A DNA stretch of 64,000 nucleotides from Campylobacter hyointestinalis subsp. hyointestinalis (GCF_013372145.1 NZ_CP053827.1:558001-622000), one strand, 5' to 3'. Shown: positions 45,766-54,858, counted from the stretch's first letter. Numbers and translations are program-made. The notes: generated by a model from the letters alone, not told the origin.

Positions 45766-46012
45766 CTTTATCTCCTATAACTTTTTTTAGTTTATTTACC
45801 GTATAGATCAGTTCATCATCATCTAATTCACAAAGCATTTTACACACAGCAAGAGCTGCTTGTGGTTTAGCAATACCTAGCTTCCAATCTTGATATGTTC
45901 TCATAGAAACTCCGAGTTTCTCTGCCATTTGTGCTTGAGATATCTTTTTACCTAAATTATTACTTTCAACAGCGTTATGTAAAATATTAAAAATATTGCT
46001 GATTTCTGCCAT
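45758..46012 (-). CDS. small XRE-type helix-turn-helix protein
   Basis: 84 residues. The helix-turn-helix is ISQAQMAEKLGVSMRTYQDW followed by KLGIAKPQAALAVCKML (about 24-60), a Cro/C1-like DNA-binding domain; the C-terminus is helical and probably dimerises. Its ATG lies only 7 bases after a TATAAT, so the message may be leaderless or nearly so. A 16-bp palindrome overlies that promoter, pointing to self-repression. The 54-codon gene follows with overlapping translation. The AT-rich flanks could mean acquired DNA, but no mobility gene is present. Confidence 0.82.
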   Translation of the reverse strand: MAEISNIFNILHNAVESNNLGKKISQAQMAEKLGVSMRTYQDWKLGIAKPQAALAVCKMLCELDDDELIYTVNKLKKVIGDKVG

Positions 46013-46019
46013 AGGTGTA

Positions 46020-46038
46020 ATTATACATTTAATTGTAT
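46020..46038 (-). promoter_or_regulatory. -10 box and palindromic operator of the HTH gene
   Basis: Minus-strand TATAAT (46025-46020) lies just upstream of the HTH gene ATG. An imperfect palindrome, ATACATTTAATTGTAT (46023-46038), has perfect ATACA/TGTAT arms and overlaps the -10 box. It is the right size for an XRE dimer, so autorepression is inferred. The rest of the gap to 46212 is almost pure A/T with no other recognisable element. Confidence 0.5.
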
Positions 46039-46212
46039 TAAATATATATTAAACATTATATAATATCTATTATAATTTATTTAATATAAAATATATATTA
46101 TATTTAAACTAATAAAATATATAAATTATACGGAAAAACGTATAAATATATTTTATTTTTGCTAAAATATGAAATTTTATAAACTATATCTAAAGTTTTA
46201 TACTTAAAAGAC

Positions 46213-46242
46213 TTGACAAATATAGGCTCAATGTTGTATAAT
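46213..46242 (+). promoter_or_regulatory. sigma70 promoter of hrcA-grpE-dnaK
   Basis: TTGACA (46213-46218), an 18-bp spacer and TATAAT (46237-46242): both boxes are perfect consensus, the only such full promoter I found in the window. The predicted start of transcription, about 46249, falls inside the CIRCE left arm, so HrcA binding would block it. Confidence 0.85.
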
Positions 46243-46246
46243 TCTT

Positions 46247-46273
46247 TTAGCAATTGAATAGGAAGAGTGCTAA
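46247..46273 (+). promoter_or_regulatory. CIRCE operator for HrcA
   Basis: TTAGCAATT, a 9-base spacer, then GAGTGCTAA. The CIRCE consensus is TTAGCACTC-N9-GAGTGCTAA; the right arm is perfect and the left arm differs at two positions. It lies between the -10 box and the hrcA coding start and contains the AGGAA ribosome-binding site in its spacer. Confidence 0.88.
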
Positions 46274-46275
46274 GA

Positions 46276-47064
46276 GTGAAAGTAGATAAAAGAGATTTGA
46301 TACTAGAGTCTATCATACAAGCTTACCTTGAAGCAAATGAGCCGATCGGCTCAAGTGAGCTAGGTATCCGTATGAACGTTAGTATCCCAGCATCAACTAT
46401 CAGAGTATATTTTAAAAAGCTCAGTGATGAGGGAGCTATAACACAGCTCCACATAAGCGGTGGGCGAATTCCTACATTTGCTACTATGAAACTTTATTGG
46501 CAAGATAGACTTAAATTTAATAGTCCTATAAATATCATAAACAGTGATGTTTTGAATTTTTTGGTTTATGATTTCGGTCTTTATTGTATGATTTTTGGAG
46601 TTAGTAAACTAGTTCTAAGTGAAGTTTTAAATGTAGAAAATAGATTTTTGATTCTTGATTTTGTCGGCGAGAGTATTGTTTTAAAGTACAACCCTAAAGT
46701 AGAAAAATTTCTAAATAATATAATAGGCATTAGCCTAGAAGATTTAGACAAAGTTTCTATGCAAGTTGGATTAAGCGAGCTTAGAAGTAAGATAAAAGAG
46801 CTAAAAAGAAATCGCATATATTTTCAAGAAAATGAAAAAGTTGCGTTTGAAATGTTTAAAGACGATAGAATAAAAAGTATATTAGAACCGTCGTTTGAGC
46901 ATATTTTTAGAACAAATTTAGCGTTTAATCCAGTGTTTGAGCCTGGTTTTATGGGCTTAAAAACAGATGTGATATTTGAGGGAAAAAGTGCAGTAATGAT
47001 ATGCGCCGGTAGTGTTTATAGTGATTATGAAAAATTTTTAACCAGCATAAAGGAGGCAGCGTGA
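46276..47064 (+). CDS. hrcA: heat-inducible repressor HrcA
   Basis: 262 residues from GTG 46276; GTG 46267 is in frame but lies inside the CIRCE arm and too close to AGGAA. N-terminal winged helix: KRDLILESIIQAYLEANEPI, with GSSELGIRMNVSIPASTIRV and SGGRIPTF. The central and C-terminal domains are shorter than in B. subtilis HrcA (343), as in other Campylobacter. HrcA represses heat-shock operons through CIRCE and responds to GroEL (established knowledge). It controls its own operon here. Confidence 0.94.
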   Translation: MKVDKRDLILESIIQAYLEANEPIGSSELGIRMNVSIPASTIRVYFKKLSDEGAITQLHISGGRIPTFATMKLYWQDRLKFNSPINIINSDVLNFLVYDFGLYCMIFGVSKLVLSEVLNVENRFLILDFVGESIVLKYNPKVEKFLNNIIGISLEDLDKVSMQVGLSELRSKIKELKRNRIYFQENEKVAFEMFKDDRIKSILEPSFEHIFRTNLAFNPVFEPGFMGLKTDVIFEGKSAVMICAGSVYSDYEKFLTSIKEAA

Positions 47065-47570
47065 GCGAAGAGCTAAAAGAGCAGAGCGTAGAAGATACGG
47101 AGATACAAAACGACAATGAAGAACAAATTTGCGACGCTAAAGATGAAGAGATAGCGGCTCTTAAAGAAAATTTGATAAGAGCTACTGCGGATTTTGAAAA
47201 TATCAAAAAGCGCTTAGAGCGAGAAAAAGGCGAAGCTGTTAAATTTGCAAATGAGAGCTTTGCAAGAGATCTGCTTCCAGTCATCGATGCTTTGGAGATC
47301 GCTTCAAATTTGCAAAGCGGTGATGATGAGATAGCAAATAAGATAAAAGATGGTATAAACTTAACTATAGATCAGTTTAAGAAAAGTTTTGAAAAATACG
47401 GGATCAAGGAGATTAGTACCGATACAGAGTTTAATCCAGAAGTTCACAACGCTATAAATTATATAGAAACAGATGAGGTAGAAAGCGGTAAGATAGCTGC
47501 TGTTTATCAAAAAGGTTATTTGTATAATGATAGGGTTTTAAGACCGTCTATGGTCGTAATTGCCAAGTAA
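47061..47570 (+). CDS. grpE: nucleotide exchange factor GrpE
   Basis: 169 residues: acidic N-terminal tail, a long coiled coil (about 30-85, including RATADFENIKKRLEREKGEA), and the C-terminal beta wing that inserts in DnaK (HNAINYIETDEVESGKIAAV, then GYLYNDRVLRPSMVVIAK). It releases ADP from DnaK. GTG start overlaps hrcA by 4 bp. A 38-bp gap separates it from dnaK. Confidence 0.96.
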   Translation: MSEELKEQSVEDTEIQNDNEEQICDAKDEEIAALKENLIRATADFENIKKRLEREKGEAVKFANESFARDLLPVIDALEIASNLQSGDDEIANKIKDGINLTIDQFKKSFEKYGIKEISTDTEFNPEVHNAINYIETDEVESGKIAAVYQKGYLYNDRVLRPSMVVIAK

Positions 47571-47608
47571 ATTAGAATTAAGTAAATTAAATTTAAAAGG
47601 ATAAAAAA

Positions 47609-49483
47609 ATGAGTAAAGTAATAGGAATAGACTTAGGAACAACAAATTCATGCGTAAGCATATATGAAAGAGGCGAAAGCAAAGTTATACCAAACAAAGA
47701 GGGTAAAAATACAACTCCTTCAGTAGTAGCTTTCACAGATAAAGGTGAGATCTTAGTAGGCGATACTGCAAAACGTCAAGCAGTAACAAACCCTGAAAAG
47801 ACCATATTTTCTATAAAAAGAATTATGGGTCTTATGATGAACGAAAAAAATGCGCAAGAAGCAAAAAGCCGTCTTCCATACCATATAGTAGATAGAAACG
47901 GTGCGTGCGCCGTCGAGATAGCTGGTAAAACATATACTCCGCAAGAAATTTCTGCTAAAGTTCTTATGAAACTAAAAGAAGATGCAGAGGCGTTTTTAGG
48001 CGAGAGCGTTGTGGACGCCGTTATCACTGTGCCTGCGTACTTTAATGATAGTCAAAGAAAAGCTACAAAAGAGGCAGGAACTATCGCAGGACTAAATGTA
48101 CTTCGTATCATAAACGAGCCTACAGCCGCAGCTCTTGCTTATGGTCTTGATAAAAAAGAGGCTGAAAAAATCGTAGTTTATGACTTAGGTGGTGGAACAT
48201 TTGACGTAACTGTGCTTGAAACAGGCGATAGCGTAGTTGAAGTTTTAGCAACAGGCGGTAACGCGTTTTTAGGTGGTGATGATTTTGATAATAGACTTAT
48301 CGACTTTTTAGTAAGTGAGTTCAAAAGTGAAACTGGAATCGATCTAAAAAGTGATGTAATGGCTCTTCAAAGGCTAAAAGAAGCTGCTGAAAATGCAAAA
48401 AAAGAGCTATCAAGTGCTATGGAAACAACTATAAATCTTCCGTTTATCACAGCTGACGCGACTGGTCCAAAACACCTTACAAAAACTCTTAGCAGAGCTA
48501 AATTTGAAGGTATGATAGACGACTTGGTAGGCGAAACTATCACAAAAATAAATGAAGTCGTAAAAGACGCTGGTATAAGTAAAAGCGATATAAAAGAAGT
48601 AGTTATGGTAGGTGGTTCGACTCGTGTTCCGCTAGTACAAGAAGAAGTCAAAAAAGCATTTAGCAAAGAGCTAAACAAATCAGTAAATCCTGATGAAGTA
48701 GTCGCTATCGGAGCTGCTATACAAGGCGCTGTTATAAAAGGTGACGTAAAAGACGTGCTTTTACTAGATGTTACACCTCTTAGCCTTGGTATCGAGACTC
48801 TTGGTGGAGTTATGAGCAAGCTTATAGAAAAAGGAACTACGATCCCTACTAAAAAGTCTCAAACTTTCTCAACTGCTGAAGACAATCAAAGCGCGGTTAC
48901 TATTAACGTGCTTCAAGGCGAGCGTGAGTTTGCAAAAGACAATAAAAGCTTAGGTAATTTCAATCTTGAAGGCATAATGCCAGCACCTCGTGGCGTACCT
49001 CAAATCGAAGTTACGTTTGATATAGATGCAAACGGAATTTTAACTGTTTCAGCAAAAGATAAGGCTAGCGGTAAAGCTCAAAACATCACTATAAGTGGTT
49101 CAAGCGGTCTTAGCGAAGAAGAGATAAATAAAATGGTAAATGACGCCGAAGCACATAAAGAAGAGGATAAAAAGAGAAAAGAAGCCGTAGAAGCTAGAAA
49201 CGGCGCTGATAGCTTAGCACATCAAACTGAAAAATCTCTAAGTGAAATGGGTGAGAAAATCCCAGCCGAAGATAGAGCAAAGATCGAAGCGGCTTTGAAT
49301 GATCTAAAAGAGATATTGAAAGATGAAAATGCTTCAAAAGAGCAAATTGACGTAAAAGTAAAAGCTCTAAGCGAAGTTAGTCATAAGCTAGCTGAAGCTA
49401 TGTATAAAGAGCAAAATGCAGGTGCGACAGGCGGCGAGCAAAAGAAAAAAGATGATGACGTCATAGACGCAGAAGTCGAATAA
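47609..49483 (+). CDS. dnaK: chaperone DnaK (Hsp70)
   Basis: 624 residues. ATPase domain: [36 protein letters not shown] and [17 protein letters not shown]. The substrate-binding domain begins after the linker [19 protein letters not shown], and a helical lid ends in a Gly/Gln/Lys-rich tail with the [10 protein letters not shown] terminus that resembles the usual EEVD-like acidic end of bacterial DnaK. It works with GrpE next door and DnaJ at 15472. Expression follows the CIRCE-controlled promoter upstream of hrcA. Confidence 0.98.
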   Translation: MSKVIGIDLGTTNSCVSIYERGESKVIPNKEGKNTTPSVVAFTDKGEILVGDTAKRQAVTNPEKTIFSIKRIMGLMMNEKNAQEAKSRLPYHIVDRNGACAVEIAGKTYTPQEISAKVLMKLKEDAEAFLGESVVDAVITVPAYFNDSQRKATKEAGTIAGLNVLRIINEPTAAALAYGLDKKEAEKIVVYDLGGGTFDVTVLETGDSVVEVLATGGNAFLGGDDFDNRLIDFLVSEFKSETGIDLKSDVMALQRLKEAAENAKKELSSAMETTINLPFITADATGPKHLTKTLSRAKFEGMIDDLVGETITKINEVVKDAGISKSDIKEVVMVGGSTRVPLVQEEVKKAFSKELNKSVNPDEVVAIGAAIQGAVIKGDVKDVLLLDVTPLSLGIETLGGVMSKLIEKGTTIPTKKSQTFSTAEDNQSAVTINVLQGEREFAKDNKSLGNFNLEGIMPAPRGVPQIEVTFDIDANGILTVSAKDKASGKAQNITISGSSGLSEEEINKMVNDAEAHKEEDKKRKEAVEARNGADSLAHQTEKSLSEMGEKIPAEDRAKIEAALNDLKEILKDENASKEQIDVKVKALSEVSHKLAEAMYKEQNAGATGGEQKKKDDDVIDAEVE

Positions 49484-49504
49484 GCCTTCTATAAATTCTG
49501 CAAA

Positions 49505-49532
49505 TGGAGTTGCGATTAAATTCGTAACTCCA
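49505..49532 (+). terminator. hairpin after dnaK, probable terminator
   Basis: TGGAGTTGCGA and the facing TCGTAACTCCA pair over 11 bp with one G-T wobble. It follows the dnaK stop by 21 bp. A clear U-run is missing, so termination may be weak or the hairpin may protect the 3' end. Confidence 0.5.
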
Positions 49533-49642
49533 AATTCAAAAAATATTCATAAATTTACTTGTAATTCTTATAATTTAGATATAATTTTATTATCAAACTC
49601 AACAGTTTGATTAAATTTAATAATATAATCTAGGAGCTAAAA

Positions 49643-49864
49643 ATGAGCAATAAAATAATATTAGCCATTTGCGCTAGTTCGGTGTGTATCGGTCTATTTT
49701 GTATCTGCTTAAAAGCTTTTACAAATGAATGGATAGATACTAATGGCGTTTTGCATGAATATTTCTTTTTATTGCCGATCGGCTTTTTCTTTATTATTTT
49801 TGGGATTTTTTTATCTGTTATTTTGCTTTTAAAAATGATCATAACGGCTTTTAAAAACCGTTGA
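49643..49864 (+). CDS. small DUF3955-like membrane protein
   Basis: 73 residues with two membrane helices (about 5-25 and 42-68) joined by WIDTNGVLHEYFFLLPIGF. The D-x-N-G-V-L-H-E-x-F-F-L-x-P-I-G motif in the loop is the mark of DUF3955 proteins as I remember them. ATG follows TAGGAGC at good spacing. It has its own transcriptional neighbourhood after the dnaK hairpin. Function unknown. Confidence 0.72.
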   Translation: MSNKIILAICASSVCIGLFCICLKAFTNEWIDTNGVLHEYFFLLPIGFFFIIFGIFLSVILLLKMIITAFKNR

Positions 49865-49924
49865 TTTGCTTAAGTTCATATCTAATTTTGGTTTAAGTGC
49901 CGATTGCTTGGCACTTAAATTTAC

Positions 49925-50752
49925 TCAGCCGTGCATCTGTTTTAAATTTTCACTTTTTAGATTTTCTTCCATAAGTTTTATCTCAGTAGATCCGCTTTTA
50001 ACGATTTTTTCATCGATCTTTATCTCTTTGGCCTCAATCTTTTTTGGATAATCGACTTTGTTTAGTAGGTATCTAAATGCGTTTAATCTAGCTTTTTTCT
50101 TATCGTCGCTTACTATGATAGTCCATGGTGAGTAAGGTGTATTTGAAGCTAGCAGCATCGAGTATTTTGCTACTGTGTATTGATCCCATAGCTCTTGACT
50201 TTTTTGATCTACTGGAGATAGTTTGAACTGTTTTAAAGGATCTGTTTTTCTATCTTTGAAACGTTTTTTTTGTTCGTCTTTTGAAACTGAGAAGTAGAAT
50301 TTAAATAGTAAAATTCCAGAACTTACCAACATTTCTTCAAATTTAGGTACTTGCCTTAAAAACTCTTTATGCTCTTCTTGCGTACAAAATCCCATCACAG
50401 GCTCAACTCCTGCACGGTTATACCAGCTCCTATCAAATATCACGATCTCACCGGCACTTGGAAGATGATCTGAATATCTTTGAAAATACCACTGAGTTCG
50501 CTCAACGTCACTTGGCTTTTCCAAAGCGACGACTCTACAGCCTCTAGGATTTAGATGTTCGGTAAGTCTTTTTATGACTCCGCCTTTTCCTGAAGCATCT
50601 CTTCCTTCTATAATAATTAGTACTTTTAAACCGGTTTCTTTTACGTGGTTTTGAAATTTTAAGAATTCTATTTGTAGTTTTCTAAGCTCTTTTTCATACT
50701 CTATTTTACTTTTTTTGACCTTGATGGTCACAAAATCATCATCTTTTTCCAT
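49925..50752 (-). CDS. polyphosphate kinase 2 (PPK2)
   Basis: 275 residues. Walker A in LIIIEGRDASGKGGVIKRL (about 45-63), Walker B in VIFDRSWYNRAGVEPVMGF, and lid KKRFKDRKTDPLKQFKLSPV, the complete PPK2 pattern. The enzyme phosphorylates nucleoside diphosphates (mainly GDP in class I) from polyphosphate or the reverse. It is divergent from dsbD across a 194-bp AT-rich gap. The C-terminal extension of about 40 residues is lysine- and glutamate-rich. In C. jejuni PPK2 contributes to stress survival (recalled). Confidence 0.93.
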   Translation of the reverse strand: MEKDDDFVTIKVKKSKIEYEKELRKLQIEFLKFQNHVKETGLKVLIIIEGRDASGKGGVIKRLTEHLNPRGCRVVALEKPSDVERTQWYFQRYSDHLPSAGEIVIFDRSWYNRAGVEPVMGFCTQEEHKEFLRQVPKFEEMLVSSGILLFKFYFSVSKDEQKKRFKDRKTDPLKQFKLSPVDQKSQELWDQYTVAKYSMLLASNTPYSPWTIIVSDDKKKARLNAFRYLLNKVDYPKKIEAKEIKIDEKIVKSGSTEIKLMEENLKSENLKQMHG

Positions 50753-50946
50753 ACGACTTCCTTAAAATATAATTATATTATTGTATAGTTTATTAATTAA
50801 AATTCTGTTTAAATAAAAATAATAAACATAAATTTAATAAAAATTTACCGACTTAAATTTTATTATTTAAAATTTGATTTACGTTTGGGATAAAGTATGT
50901 TTATAAATATAAAGTACAATTTTGCTTATTTTTTAAAGGAAACGTA

Positions 50947-52659
50947 GTGTATAGGTTTTTAGTTTTGCTATTTTTATTTTTTAGCTTTAGTTTTGGTGCC
51001 GTACTTAGTGTAGATGATGCTTTTAAGATCAATGCAAGTAGTGATAAAACTCAAGGTATAAATTTAAACTTTAAAGTCGATGAGAGTGTTTATCTGTATA
51101 AAGATAAACTCAAAATTACCGTTTTGGGAAATGACATAACCGAGTATTTAAATTTGCCAAATTATGAAAAATATGATGATTATGAGATATATAAAGGCGA
51201 GTTTGATCTGTTTGTGCCATTTGGTTTGCTTTCAAACTTTACTACTAAAAATAAGCTAACTCTAGACCTAAAATATCAAGGCTGTGCTTATAGTGGATTT
51301 TGCTATCAGCCTATGGAGGTTACTTATGAGGTGAGTAACACTGGTGGCGAACTAAAAATATCTAAAATACAAAGATCAGAAACTCCGGTCAAAGTAGCTG
51401 TTTCCAATCAAGATAAAATAGCAAATTCATTTGCAAACGATGGCAAACTTATGACTATCATAACATTTTTTGGGTATGGACTTTTGCTATCACTTACGCC
51501 TTGTGTGTTTCCTATGATACCTATCGTTTCAAGTATAATCATCGCAAAAAGTGGCGAGAAAAGATCTATAAAAACCGGGCTTTGGATAAGCTTTGTTTAT
51601 CTGTTTTTTATGTCTTTGGCCTACGCTATCGCAGGTGTTTTGGCAAGCGTATTTGGCGCTAGCGTTCAAGGTCTTTTACAAATCCCTACTGTTATTATAG
51701 GCTTTAGTATTATATTTGTGTTGCTTTCTTTATCTATGTTTGGGCTATACAATATAGAGCTTCCTAAAAAATTTCAAAGCTATATAAGTTCAAAAAGTGA
51801 GAAAAAAGGCGGAATTCTTGGTGTGGCTATAATGGGATTTTTATCTGCTCTTGTTGTTGGGCCTTGCGTTGCAGCGCCTCTTGCTGGAGCTCTTTTATAT
51901 ATAGCAAATAGCGGAGACGCACTGCTAGGCGGTATCGCTTTGTTTGTTATGAGTATGGGTATGGGCGTTCCTCTCTTGCTAGTAGGTATAGGTAGCTCAC
52001 GCCTACTTCCAAAGCCTGGATTTTGGATGGACGAGATAAAAAGGGCATTTGGATTTTTGATGCTAGGTATGGCTGTTTGGATGCTTAGTAGGGTGATAGG
52101 AGATGAGATAAGCTATTTTCTTTACGGAGTTTTAGGAATATTTTGGGCGGTAGGTCTTGGTGCGTTTGAGCCAGCCAGCACGAATGGACTTAAATTTATA
52201 AAAGCTTTTGGACTGTTTATATTTATAGTTTCATCAGTGCTTGTAGTAAATTTCAGCGTAAACAAATTCGCTCCAAATTTGATAAATAAAAATGTAGCCA
52301 TAAAACAAGATAATATAGAATTTATAAAAGTATCAAATTTAAAAGAACTTGATAATATCTTGGCTTCAAGTGATAAGCCAGTAATGATAGACTTTTGGGC
52401 TTCTTGGTGTGTAAATTGTAAAGAGCTAGATGAGATAACATTTATGGATCCAAAAGTTTTACTAAGACTAAAAGACTTTACTTTGATAAAAATAGACGTA
52501 ACAAATGGTAGCCCAGACGATGCTGCTTTGATGAAAAAATACTCTGTTTTCGGACCGCCGGCTCTGATTTTTTACAAAAATACTAAAGAGTTAAAAAACA
52601 AGCAAATAGTCGGATTTATAGGTGCTAATGAGTTTTTAGAACATATAAAAGATATTTGA
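50947..52659 (+). CDS. dsbD: thiol:disulfide interchange protein DsbD
   Basis: 570 residues. A signal peptide (1-17, cut near SFGA) is followed by a periplasmic N-terminal domain with the redox pair CAYSGFC (about 108-114). An eight-helix membrane domain carries two buried cysteines in LSLTPCVFPMIPIVSS and VVGPCVAAPLAGALL. The C-terminal thioredoxin domain has WASWCVNCKE (about 487-496). All six cysteines of the electron relay are present. It carries reductant from cytoplasmic thioredoxin to periplasmic proteins such as cytochrome c apoproteins. GTG start with AAAGGAAAC. Confidence 0.95.
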   Translation: MYRFLVLLFLFFSFSFGAVLSVDDAFKINASSDKTQGINLNFKVDESVYLYKDKLKITVLGNDITEYLNLPNYEKYDDYEIYKGEFDLFVPFGLLSNFTTKNKLTLDLKYQGCAYSGFCYQPMEVTYEVSNTGGELKISKIQRSETPVKVAVSNQDKIANSFANDGKLMTIITFFGYGLLLSLTPCVFPMIPIVSSIIIAKSGEKRSIKTGLWISFVYLFFMSLAYAIAGVLASVFGASVQGLLQIPTVIIGFSIIFVLLSLSMFGLYNIELPKKFQSYISSKSEKKGGILGVAIMGFLSALVVGPCVAAPLAGALLYIANSGDALLGGIALFVMSMGMGVPLLLVGIGSSRLLPKPGFWMDEIKRAFGFLMLGMAVWMLSRVIGDEISYFLYGVLGIFWAVGLGAFEPASTNGLKFIKAFGLFIFIVSSVLVVNFSVNKFAPNLINKNVAIKQDNIEFIKVSNLKELDNILASSDKPVMIDFWASWCVNCKELDEITFMDPKVLLRLKDFTLIKIDVTNGSPDDAALMKKYSVFGPPALIFYKNTKELKNKQIVGFIGANEFLEHIKDI

Positions 52660-52712
52660 AATTATCTCAAATAAAGGTAAAAGATAGAGCTATCGTAATC
52701 TGAGTTTATGTA

Positions 52713-53750
52713 TCAACGAAATAAATGGGGGGGGGTGGATCCATCATCACTTGATACGACGCAGTTTTTAGTGGATCTTTTGCCTTTATAAAGCCTTTCA
52801 TCGGCTTGCTTTATAAGCGTTTCTTTATCATCGCTTCTATCAGATACTCCAAAAGTCAAAGTACAATTTACAATGCCATTAGGTGTATTTACGCGTATTT
52901 TTTCTGCCTGGCTTCTCATTTTTTCAATTTTATCTAAAAAGATCTCTTTTTTTGTGTCAAATGATACTATGAAAAATTCCTCTCCGCCCCAGCGTGATAC
53001 TATGTCACTTTTTGCAGAGTTTTGTGTGAGTATATCTGATATACGCTTTAGTATCTCATCACCTACGTTGTGTCCGTATTTGTCGTTTATCTTTTTAAAA
53101 TTATCTATATCGCAGATTGCGACTATCATATCGCAATATCTAGTTTCATTCATAATAGAAGTTAAAGCTCTTTTATTTAAAAGCCCTGTTAGATAATCAG
53201 TTTGTGACATATTTTTAAATTTATTCTCTTCATTTTGTAGTTTGTGAAAATGCACAATATCTGTTATCCTAAGAGTTTTGGATAAGAGTAGCAGAAGAAA
53301 CATCAAAAATGCAAAATTTATTAAAAACAAAGGTGTATCATGAAAGTTTCTATCTTCAAACTTAAAAATATAGAGTAGCACGTAAATTGCTGATTCTAAT
53401 GAAGCGACCAAATAAGATACAGATCTGTTTTTAAATACGTCTATATATATGATAGAAAGTAACGCTATAAATATAAGGTCAAATCCGCAGTTCCATCCGA
53501 GCTTGACTATACATATAGATATATAAAGCGTTATTTGGATATGCAATAGCAAAAATGCGTTATTTATACTGTCTTTTCTAGATAGATATAAGCAGATCAT
53601 ATAAACAAATATGTTAAATACGCTTAAGATCAGCAGATCATACTGGGCTCTTATAAAGAATATAAATATATATACTCCAGACATTATACAAAATACGTCT
53701 ATGATCTTTTGTAAATTTCTAGTTATATTGTCGCTATTGTTCTGATTCAT
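52713..53750 (-). CDS. membrane diguanylate cyclase (GGDEF) with C-tract at its 3' end
   Basis: 345 residues: five or six membrane helices in the first 165, then a GGDEF domain (about 180-335) with DYLTGLLNKRAL, CDIDNFKKINDKYGHNVGDE and the active loop SRWGGEEF. The inhibitory RxxD site five residues before GGEEF is absent (AKSD), so product inhibition is unlikely. The last codons, after VVSSDDGS, contain a C9 run on the coding strand; a one-base change would replace the final five residues with longer tails. It overlaps the upstream paralogue by 17 bp. Confidence 0.92.
   Translation of the reverse strand: MNQNNSDNITRNLQKIIDVFCIMSGVYIFIFFIRAQYDLLILSVFNIFVYMICLYLSRKDSINNAFLLLHIQITLYISICIVKLGWNCGFDLIFIALLSIIYIDVFKNRSVSYLVASLESAIYVLLYIFKFEDRNFHDTPLFLINFAFLMFLLLLLSKTLRITDIVHFHKLQNEENKFKNMSQTDYLTGLLNKRALTSIMNETRYCDMIVAICDIDNFKKINDKYGHNVGDEILKRISDILTQNSAKSDIVSRWGGEEFFIVSFDTKKEIFLDKIEKMRSQAEKIRVNTPNGIVNCTLTFGVSDRSDDKETLIKQADERLYKGKRSTKNCVVSSDDGSTPPHLFR
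52727..52735. repeat. G9/C9 homopolymer inside the GGDEF gene 3' end
   Basis: Nine G on the plus strand, C9 in the coding sense, lie 14 bp from the stop codon. C9 gives the end STPPHLFR. C10 would read on to STPPPFISLIHKLRLR, and C8 to STPPIYFVDT. The tract is long enough to slip during replication. Confidence 0.9.
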
Positions 53751-54798
53751 AATGTTTGAAAACCAATCTATTTTTACCTTCTGTTTTACCTTGATACATA
53801 AGCTGATCTACGTCATGTATCAACATTGATAGATTTATATCAGGCCTTATATCAGTTATATACAAAGCCCCAAAAGTTGCAGTTACGTTTAATGCATTAG
53901 GTTTTAAATTTTCTATTTTTGTCCTTGCTAAATCTATGATCTCTTTTAGATATGCTTCATCTATATCTTTTATGGAAATAAGAAATTCCTCTCCACCCCA
54001 GCGCCCCAGCTCGCCGTATTTTGAAAAACTACTTTTTAGCGAAGAAGAGACACTTTTTAGGATATTATCGCCAAAAATATGCCCAAACGTATCGTTTATT
54101 GTTTTAAAATTATCAAGGTCGCAAAGTATAATGCACATTGACTTTAGCTTGTGATTTTTTAATAGCGTAAGATTTTGATTTATGATCTCTTGGATAGGAA
54201 TTCTATTATAAAGTCCAGTTAAAAAGTCGTGTTTTGCTATCTTTTGGTAGTTGTTTTTATTTTTTTCTAAATTTATTATCTTTATAGCTTGGACTATGTT
54301 TAAATTTTTATGAAGATATAAAAGCGAACAGCTTATGATGATAAAATTTAGTATATAAATAGCTTCTTTAAAGTTAGCATCCCCATAAATCATTTGTTTA
54401 TCTCTAGTCATAAAATATAGAAATAGATACAATAAACATTGAATCGTTATAAATATTATCTCTAGTTTTTGATTTCTAAATATATAAAAATAATAAACTA
54501 CAACAAAGCCTATAAAATACAGTTCAAATCCATATCCCCAACCAAATACGATAATATCGCAAGATATGTTGTATGCGATGCCAAACTGCATCCAGATATT
54601 TATGAGTTTAGAATATTTCGGATTATGGAGTGCTATATAAATAAAATTTGAAATCATAAAAGTAACGATTGTGTTAAATGCTAAAAACGTTATCCCATAA
54701 TATAAATATATAATAGAAAATACAAATGATATAAGAACGTAAATAATAATGAATTCGCGATATATTTTATTTGACGTAAGGGTCTCTATTTTTTGCAT
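53734..54798 (-). CDS. membrane diguanylate cyclase (GGDEF), paralogue
   Basis: 354 residues: about six membrane helices (residues 18-170), a short coiled segment, then GGDEF (about 190-345) with HDFLTGLYNRIPIQEI, CDLDNFKTINDTFGHIFGDN and GRWGGEEF. The RxxD inhibitory site is missing here too (SKYG). The same domain layout as its downstream neighbour and the 17-bp overlap suggest a tandem duplication followed by divergence, mostly in the sensor half. It makes cyclic di-GMP. No EAL or PilZ protein is in this window. The start is a near-consensus ATG after AAAGTTAGTTT, a weak site. Confidence 0.92.
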   Translation of the reverse strand: MQKIETLTSNKIYREFIIIYVLISFVFSIIYLYYGITFLAFNTIVTFMISNFIYIALHNPKYSKLINIWMQFGIAYNISCDIIVFGWGYGFELYFIGFVVVYYFYIFRNQKLEIIFITIQCLLYLFLYFMTRDKQMIYGDANFKEAIYILNFIIISCSLLYLHKNLNIVQAIKIINLEKNKNNYQKIAKHDFLTGLYNRIPIQEIINQNLTLLKNHKLKSMCIILCDLDNFKTINDTFGHIFGDNILKSVSSSLKSSFSKYGELGRWGGEEFLISIKDIDEAYLKEIIDLARTKIENLKPNALNVTATFGALYITDIRPDINLSMLIHDVDQLMYQGKTEGKNRLVFKHYESEQ

Positions 54799-54858
54799 AA
54801 ACTAACTTTAACTTTTTTATTTATCCTACCTAAAAATGGCTTAATTTGATATATAAAA

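Noticed and set aside
46104-46316. 70-codon minus-strand frame covering the hrcA promoter
   Set aside because: It spans the consensus promoter, CIRCE and hrcA start; its translation is random Tyr/Ile/Lys-rich sequence from A/T DNA.
48367-48819. 150-codon minus-strand open frame inside dnaK
   Set aside because: Opposite strand of a highly conserved gene; serine/threonine-rich shadow translation.
52653-52673. 7-bp hairpin TATTTGA/TCAAATA over the dsbD stop as a terminator
   Set aside because: The stem is purely A/T apart from one G-C pair and lacks a U-run; too weak to call.
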